Shown piece after piece: positions 7,473 to 15,937 of a stretch of DNA of 64,000 nt. The position numbers were made by a program, and so were the translations under genes. The notes beneath the pieces are model-generated. The model was not told where the DNA came from and did not search any database. It was given only the letters and a program-made list of their open reading frames with translations. Position 1 is the first letter of the stretch. The number at the start of each line of letters is the position of its first letter. This stretch comes from Streptomyces lomondensis (GTDB lineage: Bacteria > Actinomycetota > Actinomycetes > Streptomycetales > Streptomycetaceae). The stretch spans positions 248,001-312,000 of the forward strand of contig NZ_BMWC01000009.1 in NCBI RefSeq assembly GCF_014651035.1, given 5' to 3'.

Positions 7473-9869
7473 GTGACGAGCGAGCCCGTGACACCGGCCG
7501 AGCCCGGTGCCGCACCGGACCTGGCCGAACTGGCCAGAGTCGTCGCCCGCCAGCGGGCCGAGCTGGACCGGCTGCGTGACCAGGCGGCGACGTCGGCCGT
7601 CGTGGAGCGGGCCAAGGGCGCGGTGATGGCGCTGACCGGGTGTTCCGCGGACGCCGCGGGCGAGCGGCTGCTCCAGCGGGCCAAGGCGGCCCGTCGCACC
7701 CTGCTGGAGGAGTGCTGGATCACGCTCGGCAGCCTGGGCCCGACGGCGCCCGCCCCGGGTGAGGCGAGCGAGCCCGTCGGCATCGACGCTCCCGGCTCGG
7801 ATGCGGGCCTCCTGGAGTCGTCGGGCGCACCGGACGACGTCGCCGCCGCTCTGGCCCGCCTCGGCCAGGCCCTCGTTCGGGTGATGACACCGCACGACCT
7901 CGCCCGGTGCCTGCTGGAGCATCTCGCGCCGGACATGGCGGCGGACGCCGTCATGATCTACGCCCGCAGGCCCGACGGCGGCCTCGAACTGATCGGGCAC
8001 GCGGGCATCGACGACAAGCTGGCCTCCCAGTGGCGCCGGGTGCCGCCGCTGAGCGGGATCGCTGCGCTGGAGGCGCTGCGGGCGGGCGAGCCGCGCTGGC
8101 TGGAGGACTTCCCCTCGGACGTGGGGCGGTACCTGCTGATCGGGGATCCGCCCGAGCGGTGGCGGTCGCGGGCCTGGCTTCCCGTGTTCAGTGCGGGCTC
8201 GGCCGAGGTCTGCATCGGGGTGCTCCGCGTCCGTGCCGGGTCGTTCACCCCTCGCGACCGCGCTCACCTGCGGGGCGTCACCGGGCTGTGCGCCGGCCGG
8301 CTGCGCGCCCTCGACGCCCCGGCCGAGCGGTCCGGCGACGCCGCCACGGTCGCGGTCCAGGCGCTGTTCGATGCCCTGCCGGTCGCGGCGATGCTGCTCA
8401 CGCCGGTGCGGGCCGCGTCGGGTGAGACCGAGGACTTCCGGGTGGAGGCCGCGACCGCCCAGGTGGGCGACCTGCTGGGCCGAGCCGGCGAGGAGCCGGC
8501 CGGGCGGCGGCTGCTGGAGTTCCGGCCGGCCCTGGCGGGCGGGCCACTGTGGCGGGGCTGCCTGCGTGTACTGGCCACCGGGGAGCCGTACGAGGGCGAG
8601 CCGTACGCGCACGAGGAGGAGGCGGCGGGCGTCGCGGAGCTGTTCATGTACACGGCCCGGGTGGCGCCGCTGGGCGACGCCCTGGTCGTCTCCTGGATCC
8701 GGCACGGCTCCTCCGACCGGCAGGAGCAGCGGCTGGCGGACCTCCAGCGGCTGGGCAATCTCGGCTGGGCGAACTGGAACCTGGTCACGCTGGAGGGCTC
8801 CTGGTCGACCCAGGTGTTCACCCTCCTCGGCCGGGCCCCCGCGGACGGCCCGGTGCGCCTCACCGAGGTGCCGGAGCTGGCCCTGCCCGAGGACACGCCC
8901 GCGCTGACCCGCGCCGTCGGTGAACTCGTCCGCGAGGGGCGGGCGTTCGACGTGCCGTTCCGCATCAGGACGAGCGGCGGCATCCGGCATCTGCGGCTGG
9001 TGGCCGAGGCGGTGGCCGACACGCAGGGCACGCCCGTCGAGGTGCACGGCTTCGTACAGGACATGACCGCCCGGCGGCGGGCGGAGCTGGCCCTGGTCGA
9101 GAGCGAGCGGGCGATCCTCACGCAGCACGACGTGCTCCAGGCCGAACGGACCCTGGCCTCCCGGCTCCAGCACGCGCTGCTGCCGATGGCGAACCGGCCG
9201 GTGCACCTGGCCGGGCTGCGCGTCGAGGTCGCGTATCTGCCGGCCCAGTCGGACGTGCACGTCGGCGGCGACTGGTTCAGCGCGATCGAACTGCCCGACG
9301 GGGACGCGCTGCTGGTGGTCGGCGACGTCGCCGGGCACGGCGTCGACGCGGTCGCCACGATGGCCCAGCTGCGGTTCACCGCGAAGGGCATGGTCATCAC
9401 GGGCTCGTCGCTGACCGGCGCGCTCGCCCGGCTGAACACGCTGCTGCTGCACTCCCGGGACTCCCACGCGACCGCGACGATGGTGCTGGCCCGCTACGAA
9501 CGGCGGCGCCGTCGCCTGGTCTGGGCGCAGGCCGGGCATCCTCCGCCCCTGCTCCTGCGGGACAGCGCGGCCCGGTATCTGGACCGCCCGAGGGGCATGC
9601 TGCTCGGGGCGACCGCGACGCCGGTGTTCGAGGAGGCCGAGTGCTCTCTCGCCCCGGGCGACCGGCTCATCCTGTACACCGACGGCCTGGTCGAGCACCC
9701 TCCGGAGAGCATCGACCTCGGTCTGGAGCGTCTCGCCGAGGCCGTGGCGGCCCCGCACACCGACGGGCCCGCGTCGCTGGGGCCGCTGCTCGCGCGGATG
9801 CTGCCGGAGGAGCGGCGCGACGACGTGTGTGTCGTGGACGTCCGGGTGCCGGGGGTTCAGGAACCGTAG
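7473..9869 (+). CDS. ANTAR-GAF-PAS-SpoIIE serine phosphatase
   Basis: A 798-residue signalling protein. An ANTAR-like segment lies near the N-terminus (VVERAKGAVMALTGCSADAA, about residues 45-64), then a GAF domain (about 120-270), PAS-like segments (about 290-530) and a PP2C/SpoIIE phosphatase domain (about 560-795) with LPAQSDVHVGGDWFSA, VGDVAGHGVDA and LYTDGLVEHP. Such proteins dephosphorylate anti-anti-sigma factors and so act on alternative sigma factors. ANTAR normally binds RNA terminators, so its presence here is notable. GTG 7473 has no ribosome site; ATG 7395 is the alternative and would add 26 residues that do not look conserved. Confidence 0.8.
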   Translation: MTSEPVTPAEPGAAPDLAELARVVARQRAELDRLRDQAATSAVVERAKGAVMALTGCSADAAGERLLQRAKAARRTLLEECWITLGSLGPTAPAPGEASEPVGIDAPGSDAGLLESSGAPDDVAAALARLGQALVRVMTPHDLARCLLEHLAPDMAADAVMIYARRPDGGLELIGHAGIDDKLASQWRRVPPLSGIAALEALRAGEPRWLEDFPSDVGRYLLIGDPPERWRSRAWLPVFSAGSAEVCIGVLRVRAGSFTPRDRAHLRGVTGLCAGRLRALDAPAERSGDAATVAVQALFDALPVAAMLLTPVRAASGETEDFRVEAATAQVGDLLGRAGEEPAGRRLLEFRPALAGGPLWRGCLRVLATGEPYEGEPYAHEEEAAGVAELFMYTARVAPLGDALVVSWIRHGSSDRQEQRLADLQRLGNLGWANWNLVTLEGSWSTQVFTLLGRAPADGPVRLTEVPELALPEDTPALTRAVGELVREGRAFDVPFRIRTSGGIRHLRLVAEAVADTQGTPVEVHGFVQDMTARRRAELALVESERAILTQHDVLQAERTLASRLQHALLPMANRPVHLAGLRVEVAYLPAQSDVHVGGDWFSAIELPDGDALLVVGDVAGHGVDAVATMAQLRFTAKGMVITGSSLTGALARLNTLLLHSRDSHATATMVLARYERRRRRLVWAQAGHPPPLLLRDSAARYLDRPRGMLLGATATPVFEEAECSLAPGDRLILYTDGLVEHPPESIDLGLERLAEAVAAPHTDGPASLGPLLARMLPEERRDDVCVVDVRVPGVQEP

Positions 9870-9870
9870 G

Positions 9871-9889
9871 CGCGGGCGTCGAGCCCGCG
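9871..9889. terminator. Hairpin between convergent genes
   Basis: CGCGGGC-gtcga-GCCCGCG is a perfect 7-bp stem with a 5-nt loop. It starts 2 bp after the phosphatase stop and ends 1 bp before the stop of the small convergent gene, so it can terminate both. Confidence 0.6.
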
Positions 9890-9890
9890 G

Positions 9891-9992
9891 TCACGAGTCA
9901 CCGCGATGCCGCCAGTACCACCACAGGCCCACGACGAGCGCCAGCAGGAACAGGACGGGCAGCACCAGGCCGGGGATGCGGGAGCCGTTCAT
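9891..9992 (-). CDS. Small single-span membrane protein
   Basis: A 33-residue peptide starting MNGSRIPG, with one hydrophobic segment (LVLPVLFLLALVVGLWWYW, residues 9-27) and a basic end (RHRGDS). GAAGG lies 9 bases before ATG 9992 on the minus strand. It is convergent with the phosphatase gene. Such small actinobacterial membrane proteins are usually unannotated. The function is unknown. Confidence 0.45.
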   Translation of the reverse strand: MNGSRIPGLVLPVLFLLALVVGLWWYWRHRGDS

Positions 9993-10123
9993 GGGCGTGG
10001 CCTTCGGTTCGTGGCGGATCGGGCGCCTCGCGCGTCGCCCCGGCCCAGGGTGACGCCGGGCGGGGCCGCCGTTCCGCCGCTTTTCCCAGCCCTTGCCCCG
10101 CGTTCGATATGCGGGACGCGAGG

Positions 10124-10612
10124 TCAGTCGACCGGGTGACCGGGCGGGATGGAGACGGCGTCGGAGAGGCGCAGCAGCGGCCCGTCGTAGGTCTCCTGTC
10201 CGCCCCACTCGACCGGGTCGAGGACGAAGCCGATGTGGTCGCCGCCGCCGGCGCGGGTCATGATCCGGCCGACGAACCAGGCCGGGGCGTCCTCCAGGAC
10301 GAGCGCCCCGCCGTACGCCTCCCGCAGCCGCACGTCCTGGAACTTGTCCGTCCGGTCGCCGGTGCGGCCGCCGAACAGCTCGGCGAGGCCGCGCTGTTCG
10401 CGGGCGAGCAGGTGCACGGCGAGCACCTCGGCGTTCCGGGCCACCCGGAAGGTGTGGTTCAGCTCGGACAGCCACACCACGAACCGCACGGGCCGGATCG
10501 AGCACTGGGAGGCGAACCCGACCAGGCAGCCCGCCCGTTCACCGCCCGCGACGGCCGTGACCACGCACATGTCCGGGTCCAGCCGGTCGATGAACGCCTC
10601 CATGCCCGCCAT
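10124..10612 (-). CDS. Flavin reductase family (FMN-binding split barrel) protein
   Basis: The 162-residue protein matches the flavin reductase-like domain: CVVTAVAGGERAGCLVGFAS, WLSELNHTFRVARNAEVLAVHLL, then RTGDRTDKF and the C-terminal IGFVLDPVEW. Family members bind FMN and either supply reduced flavin to an oxygenase or carry out their own reductions. The typical T-S-x-x-P loop is altered to SQCSIRP. AAGGAG on the minus strand, about 10 bases before ATG 10612, supports the start. No partner oxygenase is adjacent, so its redox partner is unknown. Confidence 0.75.
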   Translation of the reverse strand: MAGMEAFIDRLDPDMCVVTAVAGGERAGCLVGFASQCSIRPVRFVVWLSELNHTFRVARNAEVLAVHLLAREQRGLAELFGGRTGDRTDKFQDVRLREAYGGALVLEDAPAWFVGRIMTRAGGGDHIGFVLDPVEWGGQETYDGPLLRLSDAVSIPPGHPVD

Positions 10613-10720
10613 GTCGACACCGCTCCTTCACCCTGACGTCTGCCGAGCCTCGGCTTCACCTCACCATGCCGGGCGGGTGGATGCCATCCGGGGGGGGTGG
10701 TGCCGGGCGGGCGAGACCGG

Positions 10721-11437
10721 TCAGCTGGTGGTGGGCGGGGTGCGGGATTCCAGTGCGGCGCGGGTGTCGTTGCCGTAGACGCCGGTCTCGTCGCCGCGGA
10801 TGCCGTACCAGAGCTGGAAGCGGGCCACCGCCGCCGTGAGGGTGGGGTCGTAGCGGCCGCTGGTGGAGCCGTCCCGGTAGACGTCCGGGATGCGCAGGAG
10901 GCGCTCCTGGAGCTCGGTGACCTCGGGGCCGGTGGCTCCCTCGCGGAGCGTTCCGGCGCCGTCGGGGTCCACCGGTGCCGTGGCCGGCGGGGTGGGGGTG
11001 GGGGCAGCGGCGGAGGCGGAGGCGGAGGCGGGCGGCCTGGGTGCGGGGGCCGCCTTGTCGTCCGTGTTCTCGCCGCGCAGCAGCAGCGCGCCGCCGAAGC
11101 CGATCACCGCCGCCGCGACGACGGCCACCGCGACGGCGGCACGGCGCAGTCCGGCTCCCGGGAGTCCCGCGGAGCCGTCCCCGTACCGGCGGGTCTCCCG
11201 GGCTACGGGCGGGAGTTCCTGGGTCAGGGCCTCTGAGCCGGCCGGCGGTCGCGGCAGGGCGACGGACTCGTAGCCGCCCGGCTCGTGGCCGCGGGACGCT
11301 GAGGAGGCCACGCCGGTCTCCTCGCGGAACTCCCGCATCAGCTCCGCGAGCGCGTCGGTGCGGCGGGGCCGCAGGACGCGGATGGGTTCCAGGGCCGGGC
11401 CGTCGTGCGGCGGCCGGGGCTCGGACGGTGTCGACAC
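10721..11437 (-). CDS. Membrane-anchored peptidoglycan-binding domain protein
   Basis: The 238-residue protein has a cytoplasmic N-terminus of about 95 residues, one transmembrane segment (AAVAVAVVAAAVIGFGGALLL, about 100-120), an Ala/Ser/Pro/Thr-rich linker with a short ASASASA run, and a C-terminal PG_binding_1 domain (about 165-232: LREGATGPEVTELQERLLRI, YDPTLTAAVARFQ, GVYGNDTRAAL). It should be a type II membrane protein contacting the wall. The GTG start at 11437 is preceded by AAGGAG. It is divergent from the TetR gene, and the palindromes between them could affect both. Confidence 0.75.
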   Translation of the reverse strand: MSTPSEPRPPHDGPALEPIRVLRPRRTDALAELMREFREETGVASSASRGHEPGGYESVALPRPPAGSEALTQELPPVARETRRYGDGSAGLPGAGLRRAAVAVAVVAAAVIGFGGALLLRGENTDDKAAPAPRPPASASASAAAPTPTPPATAPVDPDGAGTLREGATGPEVTELQERLLRIPDVYRDGSTSGRYDPTLTAAVARFQLWYGIRGDETGVYGNDTRAALESRTPPTTS

Positions 11438-11550
11438 GCGTGCTCTCCTTGCGTCCGGGCTCGGGGGCGCCCGTCTTCTGGGATCGTCCTGCCGCTAGAT
11501 ACGCGGCTCCCGCGCCGGGAGTTCAGAGAGCACCCGGGTCCGGGGCGCGG

Positions 11551-11612
11551 AGCACTCAGTTCCTTCCGAAGAGTGCACTGAGTGCCATGCGGGACTCCGC
11601 GGGTGCTACGTT
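11551..11612. promoter_or_regulatory. TetR operator pair and leaderless promoter
   Basis: AGCACTCAGTTCC (11551-11563) and TGCACTGAGTGCC (11574-11586, core GCACTGAGTGC perfectly palindromic) are two copies of the same site. The -10 element TACGTT (11607-11612) ends 7 bases before ATG 11620. The same palindrome recurs before the next gene (12368-12380), which indicates a specific repressor site. Confidence 0.65.
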
Positions 11613-11619
11613 CCAGGCC

Positions 11620-12330
11620 ATGAGCTCCGAGAAAGCCGGCGCCGGGACCGGAAAGCCGCCCATGCGGGACGCCTTGGTGGCTGCGGCCTTCCAGTTGTTC
11701 CTCGAGCGGGGGTACGAGCAGACCACCGTCGACGACATCGTGGCGCTCGCCGGGGTGGGACGGCGCTCCTTCTTCCGCTACTTCCCCTCCAAGGAGGACG
11801 TGGTCTTCCCCGACCACGAGCGGTGCCTGGCCGACATGACGGCCTTCCTCGCGGCGGGCGCGGACGACGCCGAGCCCGTGCGGCGGGTCTGCGACGCGGC
11901 CCGGCTGGTGCTGCGGATGTACGCCGAGAACCCGACGTTCTCGGTGCAGCGCTACCGCCTCACCAGGAAGGTCCCCGGGCTGCGCGCCTACGAGCTGTCG
12001 GTGGTGTGGCGCTACGAGCGCGCCCTCGCCGCCTACCTGCGCCGGCGCTTCGCGGCCCGCCGGGACGGGACCCTCCAGGCCGATGTGATCGCGGCGGCGG
12101 TGGTCGCGGCGCACAACAACGCGCTGCGCTCCTGGCTGCGTTCGGACGGGCAGGGCGAGGCGAGCGCGGCGGTGGACCACGCGCTGGCGTACGTGCAGTC
12201 CGCCTTCGGCGAGGCGCCGGTGCCTCCGGCCGGGGAGCGGCCCGAGGACGTGGTGGTCGTCGTCTCGCGGCGCGGAGCGCCCCTGTGGCGGGTGGTGCAG
12301 GAGATCGAGGCGACGCTGGGGCGGTCCTGA
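11620..12330 (+). CDS. TetR/AcrR family transcriptional regulator
   Basis: The 236-residue protein has the TetR N-terminal helix-turn-helix (about residues 15-65: LVAAAFQLFLERGYEQTTVD, DIVALAGVGRRSFFRYFPSKEDVVF) and an all-helical ligand domain. The -10 element TACGTT ends 7 bases before ATG 11620 and there is no Shine-Dalgarno site, so the mRNA is probably leaderless. The palindromes at 11551-11586 imply autoregulation, and their match at 12368-12380 implies it also controls the DUF35 gene. The C-terminal residues 205-236 extend beyond the usual domain. The ligand is unknown; acyl-CoA is a guess from the DUF35 neighbour. Confidence 0.85.
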   Translation: MSSEKAGAGTGKPPMRDALVAAAFQLFLERGYEQTTVDDIVALAGVGRRSFFRYFPSKEDVVFPDHERCLADMTAFLAAGADDAEPVRRVCDAARLVLRMYAENPTFSVQRYRLTRKVPGLRAYELSVVWRYERALAAYLRRRFAARRDGTLQADVIAAAVVAAHNNALRSWLRSDGQGEASAAVDHALAYVQSAFGEAPVPPAGERPEDVVVVVSRRGAPLWRVVQEIEATLGRS

Positions 12331-12352
12331 GCGCCCCAGATTGAGGGTACGG

Positions 12353-12387
12353 AGTGCCTTTACGAGTGGCACTGAGTGCCATACGCT
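12353..12387. promoter_or_regulatory. TetR operator and promoter of the DUF35 gene
   Basis: GGCACTGAGTGCC (12368-12380) is a perfect palindrome around one central base, with an extra half-site AGTGCC at 12353-12358. TACGCT (12382-12387) looks like a -10 element starting one base after the palindrome, so a bound repressor would block it. An in-frame GTG (12395) lies 7 bases after the -10. Confidence 0.65.
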
Positions 12388-12481
12388 GTGCTCCGTGCAC
12401 GGTGGCACGGCGAACCGCGCACGCCTGTGCGCGGGTGACCGCGCCCACGGGATTCCGGCCGAGTGCAGGGAGTTGACCAGC

Positions 12482-12895
12482 GTGTACCACCACTCAGGAA
12501 GCGTCGCTCAGCAGGCAGCCGGCTCCGCGACGGGTCTCCTCGACCCGAGGGGCCAGGACACGGAGGCCATCCTCTTCCAGCGCTGCACCTGGTGCGGCAC
12601 CGCCATGTACCACCGGCTGCTCTGTCCGGTCTGCCGGGGCAGCGAGCTGCGTACGGAGCGCGCCGAGGGCACGGGCACGGTGCGCCACTCCACGGTGGTG
12701 CACCGCAACACGCCCGCGGCGCGCAACGTGTCCCTGATCGAGATGTCCGAGGGGTTCGTCGTGCGCGGCCGGGTGATGGGCCCGCCCATCGGCATCCACA
12801 GCGGGGACCGGGTCCGGCTGTCCACGGCCAAGGACCCGGTCCGGGGCGAGCCGGTCTTCCAGTTGCTGGACGAGCCGTACCGGGCCTGGAGCTGA
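12482..12895 (+). CDS. Zn-ribbon/OB-fold (DUF35) protein
   Basis: The 137-residue protein has a rubredoxin-like zinc ribbon (CTWCGTAMYHRLLCPVC, about residues 36-52) followed by an OB-fold domain (GTGTVRHSTVVHRNTP to the end). DUF35 proteins usually pair with thiolases or acyl-CoA-binding partners and act as acyl-CoA carriers. GTG 12482 has GCAGGGAG upstream. A second possible start, GTG 12395, sits 7 bases after a -10 element and would add 29 residues that do not resemble the family. No thiolase gene is nearby. It follows the TetR gene and shares its operator. Confidence 0.75.
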   Translation: MYHHSGSVAQQAAGSATGLLDPRGQDTEAILFQRCTWCGTAMYHRLLCPVCRGSELRTERAEGTGTVRHSTVVHRNTPAARNVSLIEMSEGFVVRGRVMGPPIGIHSGDRVRLSTAKDPVRGEPVFQLLDEPYRAWS

Positions 12896-12902
12896 CGTCC
12901 CC

Positions 12903-14240
12903 TCAGCCCGGGATCAGTTCGCCGGTGCGCACGGGCCGTCCGGTCTCGAAGCTCCGGTTGGCCGCCAGGCCCACCGCCAGGGCCAGCGCTCCGTCGCGCT
13001 CGGTGGCTGTCGGGTGGGTCGCTGCCGCGGCGTCCGCCGCACGGGTCGGGTCGGCGGGGCCGAACAGCGCGTCGAGCATGCGCGGGTCACCGCCGCCGTG
13101 GGCCTCGTGGGCGACCGCGAGCGGCACGTCGACCGGAGGCCGCCACAGCGGGCGCAGGGTGAGGCGGGCGCCGCCCGCGTGCTCGGCCGCCGTGTCGCCG
13201 TGCACCGCGCCGGCCGCCGAGGTGGCCCGGGTCAGGGGCGGCTGCCAGCGGCTCTCCTCGACCTCCAGCTCCAGCCGGCCCCCGCTGCCGTTGAACATCA
13301 CCCGGTAGCCCTCCCACGGGGAGTAGGCGGTCAGGTGGTACGTCATCGTCGCGCCGCGCGCGTAGCGCACGAGGACGGACATGTCGTCCTCGATGGTGAT
13401 CGGCCCGTCGAAGACGTTCCGGTCGCGCAGGTAGCCGTCGTCGCGTTCGGCGTCCAGGTAGAGGGCGCGCAGGGTGTCGTTGCCCGCGAGGTCCAGGGCG
13501 AAGGGGTCGTCGGCGGCCCGGTCGGAGCCGTGGGCGCGGTCGTACTCCCGCCGCAGTCCGTGCCGCTGCCCGGCCTCGCGGCCGTAGAAGCCGAGCCGCC
13601 CGTAGCCGAAGGCCTCCTCGGGCGCGTCGGCGAGCCACCAGTTGACGAGGTCGAAGTGGTGCGAGGACTTGTGCACCATGAGGCCGCCGCTGTGGTGCTT
13701 CTCCCGGTGCCAGCGGCGGAAGTAGTCGGCGCCGTGCCGTACGTCGAGCAGCCACTCGAAGTGCACCGACAGCACCTCGCCGATCGCGCCGCCGGCGAGC
13801 AGGGCGCGGACCTTCTCGTGCACGGGGTTGAAGCGGTAGTTGAAGGCGACGGTCAGGGAGTTGCCGGTCTCGCGGACGGTGTCCAGGATGCGGGCGCAGC
13901 GCTCGGCGTCGACGGTCATCGGCTTCTCGGTGACGACCCGGCAGCCCGCCTTCAGGGCCGGGACGATGTAGCGGTCGTGCTCGGCGTCGACGGTGGTGAC
14001 GACGACCTCGTCGATGTCCTCCTTCGCCAGCAGGTCGGTGAAGCGGTCCGGCTCCCACGGGGTGGCCGCGGGGGCGCCGGCCTCGGCCAGCAGGCGGTTG
14101 TGGAAGGCCATCCGGGTCGGGCTGGGGTCGCACAGCGCGGCCACGACGTGGCCGGGGCGTTCGGCGAGGCCGCGGGTGAACAACCGGGCCCGGTGGCCGG
14201 TGCCGACGACGGCTGCGCGCAGGACGGGAGTTCGGCTCAT
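12903..14240 (-). CDS. Gfo/Idh/MocA family oxidoreductase
   Basis: The 445-residue protein has an N-terminal Rossmann fold (AAVVGTGHRARLFTRGLAER, residues 9-28), the family signature EKPMTVDAERC (about 105-115) and a C-terminal GFO_IDH_MocA domain with GGLMVHKSSHHFDLVNWWL. Members reduce or oxidise sugars, inositols and related substrates with NAD(P). The substrate cannot be deduced. GGAAAGG lies about 9 bases before ATG 14240. A LacI-type palindrome sits 47 bp upstream, so sugar-responsive repression is likely. The gene converges with the DUF35 gene. Confidence 0.85.
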   Translation of the reverse strand: MSRTPVLRAAVVGTGHRARLFTRGLAERPGHVVAALCDPSPTRMAFHNRLLAEAGAPAATPWEPDRFTDLLAKEDIDEVVVTTVDAEHDRYIVPALKAGCRVVTEKPMTVDAERCARILDTVRETGNSLTVAFNYRFNPVHEKVRALLAGGAIGEVLSVHFEWLLDVRHGADYFRRWHREKHHSGGLMVHKSSHHFDLVNWWLADAPEEAFGYGRLGFYGREAGQRHGLRREYDRAHGSDRAADDPFALDLAGNDTLRALYLDAERDDGYLRDRNVFDGPITIEDDMSVLVRYARGATMTYHLTAYSPWEGYRVMFNGSGGRLELEVEESRWQPPLTRATSAAGAVHGDTAAEHAGGARLTLRPLWRPPVDVPLAVAHEAHGGGDPRMLDALFGPADPTRAADAAAATHPTATERDGALALAVGLAANRSFETGRPVRTGELIPG

Positions 14241-14286
14241 GGCAGGTGGCCTTTCCCGGGGACGGGGCGTCCACTCCCCCGGGCGC

Positions 14287-14298
14287 GAAAGCGCTTGC
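14287..14298. promoter_or_regulatory. LacI-family operator candidate
   Basis: GAAAGCGCTTGC contains the perfect palindrome AAGCGCTT with a CpG centre, which is the hallmark of LacI-family operators in Streptomyces. It lies 47 bp upstream of the Gfo/Idh/MocA start and downstream of the PPOX gene stop. No LacI gene is in the window. Confidence 0.55.
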
Positions 14299-14308
14299 CG
14301 AGCGGGGG

Positions 14309-14689
14309 TCAGAGCGTCACGCGGATGCCCACGGTGCCGTCCAGGCCCCGGCGCAGCCGGCTGCCGAACAGCGTGAGCCGGCCCGTGAGGCCGTACTTGC
14401 GGGCGATCAGCCTGCGGTAGCGGGCGGTGGTGGCCGGGTCGCAGATCTCGGCCGTCGCGGGCACCTGGTCGCCGGTGGGGTTGCCGCGCCGGTCGCAGGG
14501 GCCGACCAGGACGTCGGCGCGGTTGCGGATCCGCTTCACCTTCCAGGAGTCGGCGGGGGTCCAGACGCCGAGCGCGTCCCCGTCCCGTACCACCCAGACC
14601 GGGGTGGCGACCGGCGTGCCGTTCCGGCGGTAGCTGGTGATCAGCAGGTAAGTGCCCGCGCCCAGTCGGTCCAGCGCCGTGTCGTCCAT
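14309..14689 (-). CDS. PPOX class F420-dependent oxidoreductase-like protein
   Basis: The 126-residue protein fits the short actinobacterial split-barrel PPOX class: YLLITSYRRNGTPVATPVWVV (beta strands 1-2), LGVWTPADSWKVKRIRNRAD and VLVGPCDRRGNPTG. These proteins bind F420 or flavin and reduce small molecules. The -10 element TACACT ends 7 bases before ATG 14689 and no ribosome site is present, so a leaderless transcript is likely. The C-terminal part (RRLIARKYGLTGRLTLFGSR) is standard for the group. The substrate is unknown. Confidence 0.8.
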   Translation of the reverse strand: MDDTALDRLGAGTYLLITSYRRNGTPVATPVWVVRDGDALGVWTPADSWKVKRIRNRADVLVGPCDRRGNPTGDQVPATAEICDPATTARYRRLIARKYGLTGRLTLFGSRLRRGLDGTVGIRVTL

Positions 14690-14734
14690 GGCGGGCAGTG
14701 TACGAGCGGGTGTTCGTGTGGCGTACCCCCCGGG

Positions 14735-15913
14735 TCAGTGCAGTGCCGCCGTCATCCTCCGCACCGCCTCCGTGATCACCTCCGTCGAGGTCGCCAGGTT
14801 CAGGCGGGCGTGGCCGGCGCCGCCGGTGCCGAAGGGCAGGCCGGAGTTGAGGGCGACACGGCCGCGGTGCAGGAAGACGTCCGCCGGGTCGTCGCCGAGG
14901 CCGAGGGCGCGGCAGTCGAGCCAGGCGAGGTAGGTGGCGTCGCCCGGGCGGTAGCGGATCCCGGGCAGGTGCTCGGCCAGCAGGTCCGCGAGCAGCCGCC
15001 GGTTGGTGTCGAGCCCGGCCAGCAGGGCGTCCAGCCAGGCGACGCCGTCGCGCAGGGCGGCGGTGTGGGCGATGATGCCGACGTGGCTCGGCCCGTGCCC
15101 GACCTCCTCGGGCATCCGGGCCAGGTCGGCGGCGGCCCCGAGTCCGGCGATCGCGAGGGCGGCCTTGAGTCCGGCCAGGTTCCACGCCTTCGAGGCCGAC
15201 ATCAGCGACAGGCCGCGCTCGGCGCCCGGGACGCTCAGGTACGGCACGAAGTCCGCGCCGCCCACCACGAGCGGCGCGTGGATCTCGTCGGCGACGACCC
15301 GCACGCCGTACCGCTCGGCGAGCGCGGCGACGGCGGACAGCTCCTCGGCGCTGTGCACGGTGCCGGTCGGGTTGTGGGGGCTGCACAGCAGGTAGGCGGC
15401 CCGCCGCCCGTCCGCGACGGCCTGCCGGAAGGTCTCCTCCAGGACGCCGAGGTCGATGCGCGCATCCGCCCCGAGCGGGGCCTCCACCACCCGCCGGTCC
15501 AGGTGCGCGACGAAGTGGTAGAACGGCGGGTACACCGGGGAGTTCACGACCACCGCGTCCCCGTACCCGGTGACCAGCTTGAGCATCTCGACGACGCCCA
15601 GCATGACGTCGGGCACGATCGCGGTGCGCTCCACCGCGAGCCCGTCCCAGTCCCATCGCTTCCCGGCGAAGGCGGCCAGTGCCTCCGCGTAGGCGGTGCC
15701 GGCGGGGTAGCCGGTGTCACCGAGTTCCAGCGCGTCGGTGACGGCGCGCAGGACGGGCTCGGCGAGCGGTACGTCCATCTCGGCCACCCACAGGGGCAGC
15801 ACGTCCTCGGGGTAGGTGCGCCACTTCATGCTCGTACGGCGCCTGAGGCCGTCGAGGGTGAGGAGTTGCAGGGGATTCGGTTCACCGGACGTCGCGTGCG
15901 GGATCCTGGTCAT
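14735..15913 (-). CDS. MalY/PatB-type PLP-dependent aminotransferase/cystathionine beta-lyase
   Basis: The 392-residue fold-type I PLP enzyme has LPLWVAEMDVPLAEPV (MalY/PatB N-terminus), SPVYPPFYHF, LLCSPHNPTGTV, VVADEIHAPL and the PLP lysine in SASKAWNLAGLKAAL (about residue 235). MalY/PatB enzymes usually cleave C-S bonds (cystathionine beta-lyase) and sometimes act as regulators. TATCGT ends 6 bases before ATG 15913 on the minus strand, consistent with a leaderless transcript. It is divergent from the DUF3800-like gene, starts being only 24 bp apart, so the two share one promoter region. Confidence 0.85.
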   Translation of the reverse strand: MTRIPHATSGEPNPLQLLTLDGLRRRTSMKWRTYPEDVLPLWVAEMDVPLAEPVLRAVTDALELGDTGYPAGTAYAEALAAFAGKRWDWDGLAVERTAIVPDVMLGVVEMLKLVTGYGDAVVVNSPVYPPFYHFVAHLDRRVVEAPLGADARIDLGVLEETFRQAVADGRRAAYLLCSPHNPTGTVHSAEELSAVAALAERYGVRVVADEIHAPLVVGGADFVPYLSVPGAERGLSLMSASKAWNLAGLKAALAIAGLGAAADLARMPEEVGHGPSHVGIIAHTAALRDGVAWLDALLAGLDTNRRLLADLLAEHLPGIRYRPGDATYLAWLDCRALGLGDDPADVFLHRGRVALNSGLPFGTGGAGHARLNLATSTEVITEAVRRMTAALH

Positions 15914-15937
15914 GGGCACACGATAGGGGGCCGTGCG

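Noticed and set aside
7323..9758. An 811-codon minus-strand frame opposite the SpoIIE-type phosphatase
   Set aside because: Arg/Gly/Pro/His-rich composition with no motif; it is the antisense shadow of a gene with clear domains.
11005..11035. GCGGAG tandem run
   Set aside because: It encodes the Ala/Ser linker of the peptidoglycan-binding protein and is ordinary low-complexity coding sequence.
12395..12481. Upstream GTG 12395 as the true start of the DUF35 gene
   Set aside because: It is well placed after a -10 element, but the added 29 residues do not resemble the family and GTG 12482 has a good ribosome site. Kept as an alternative only.
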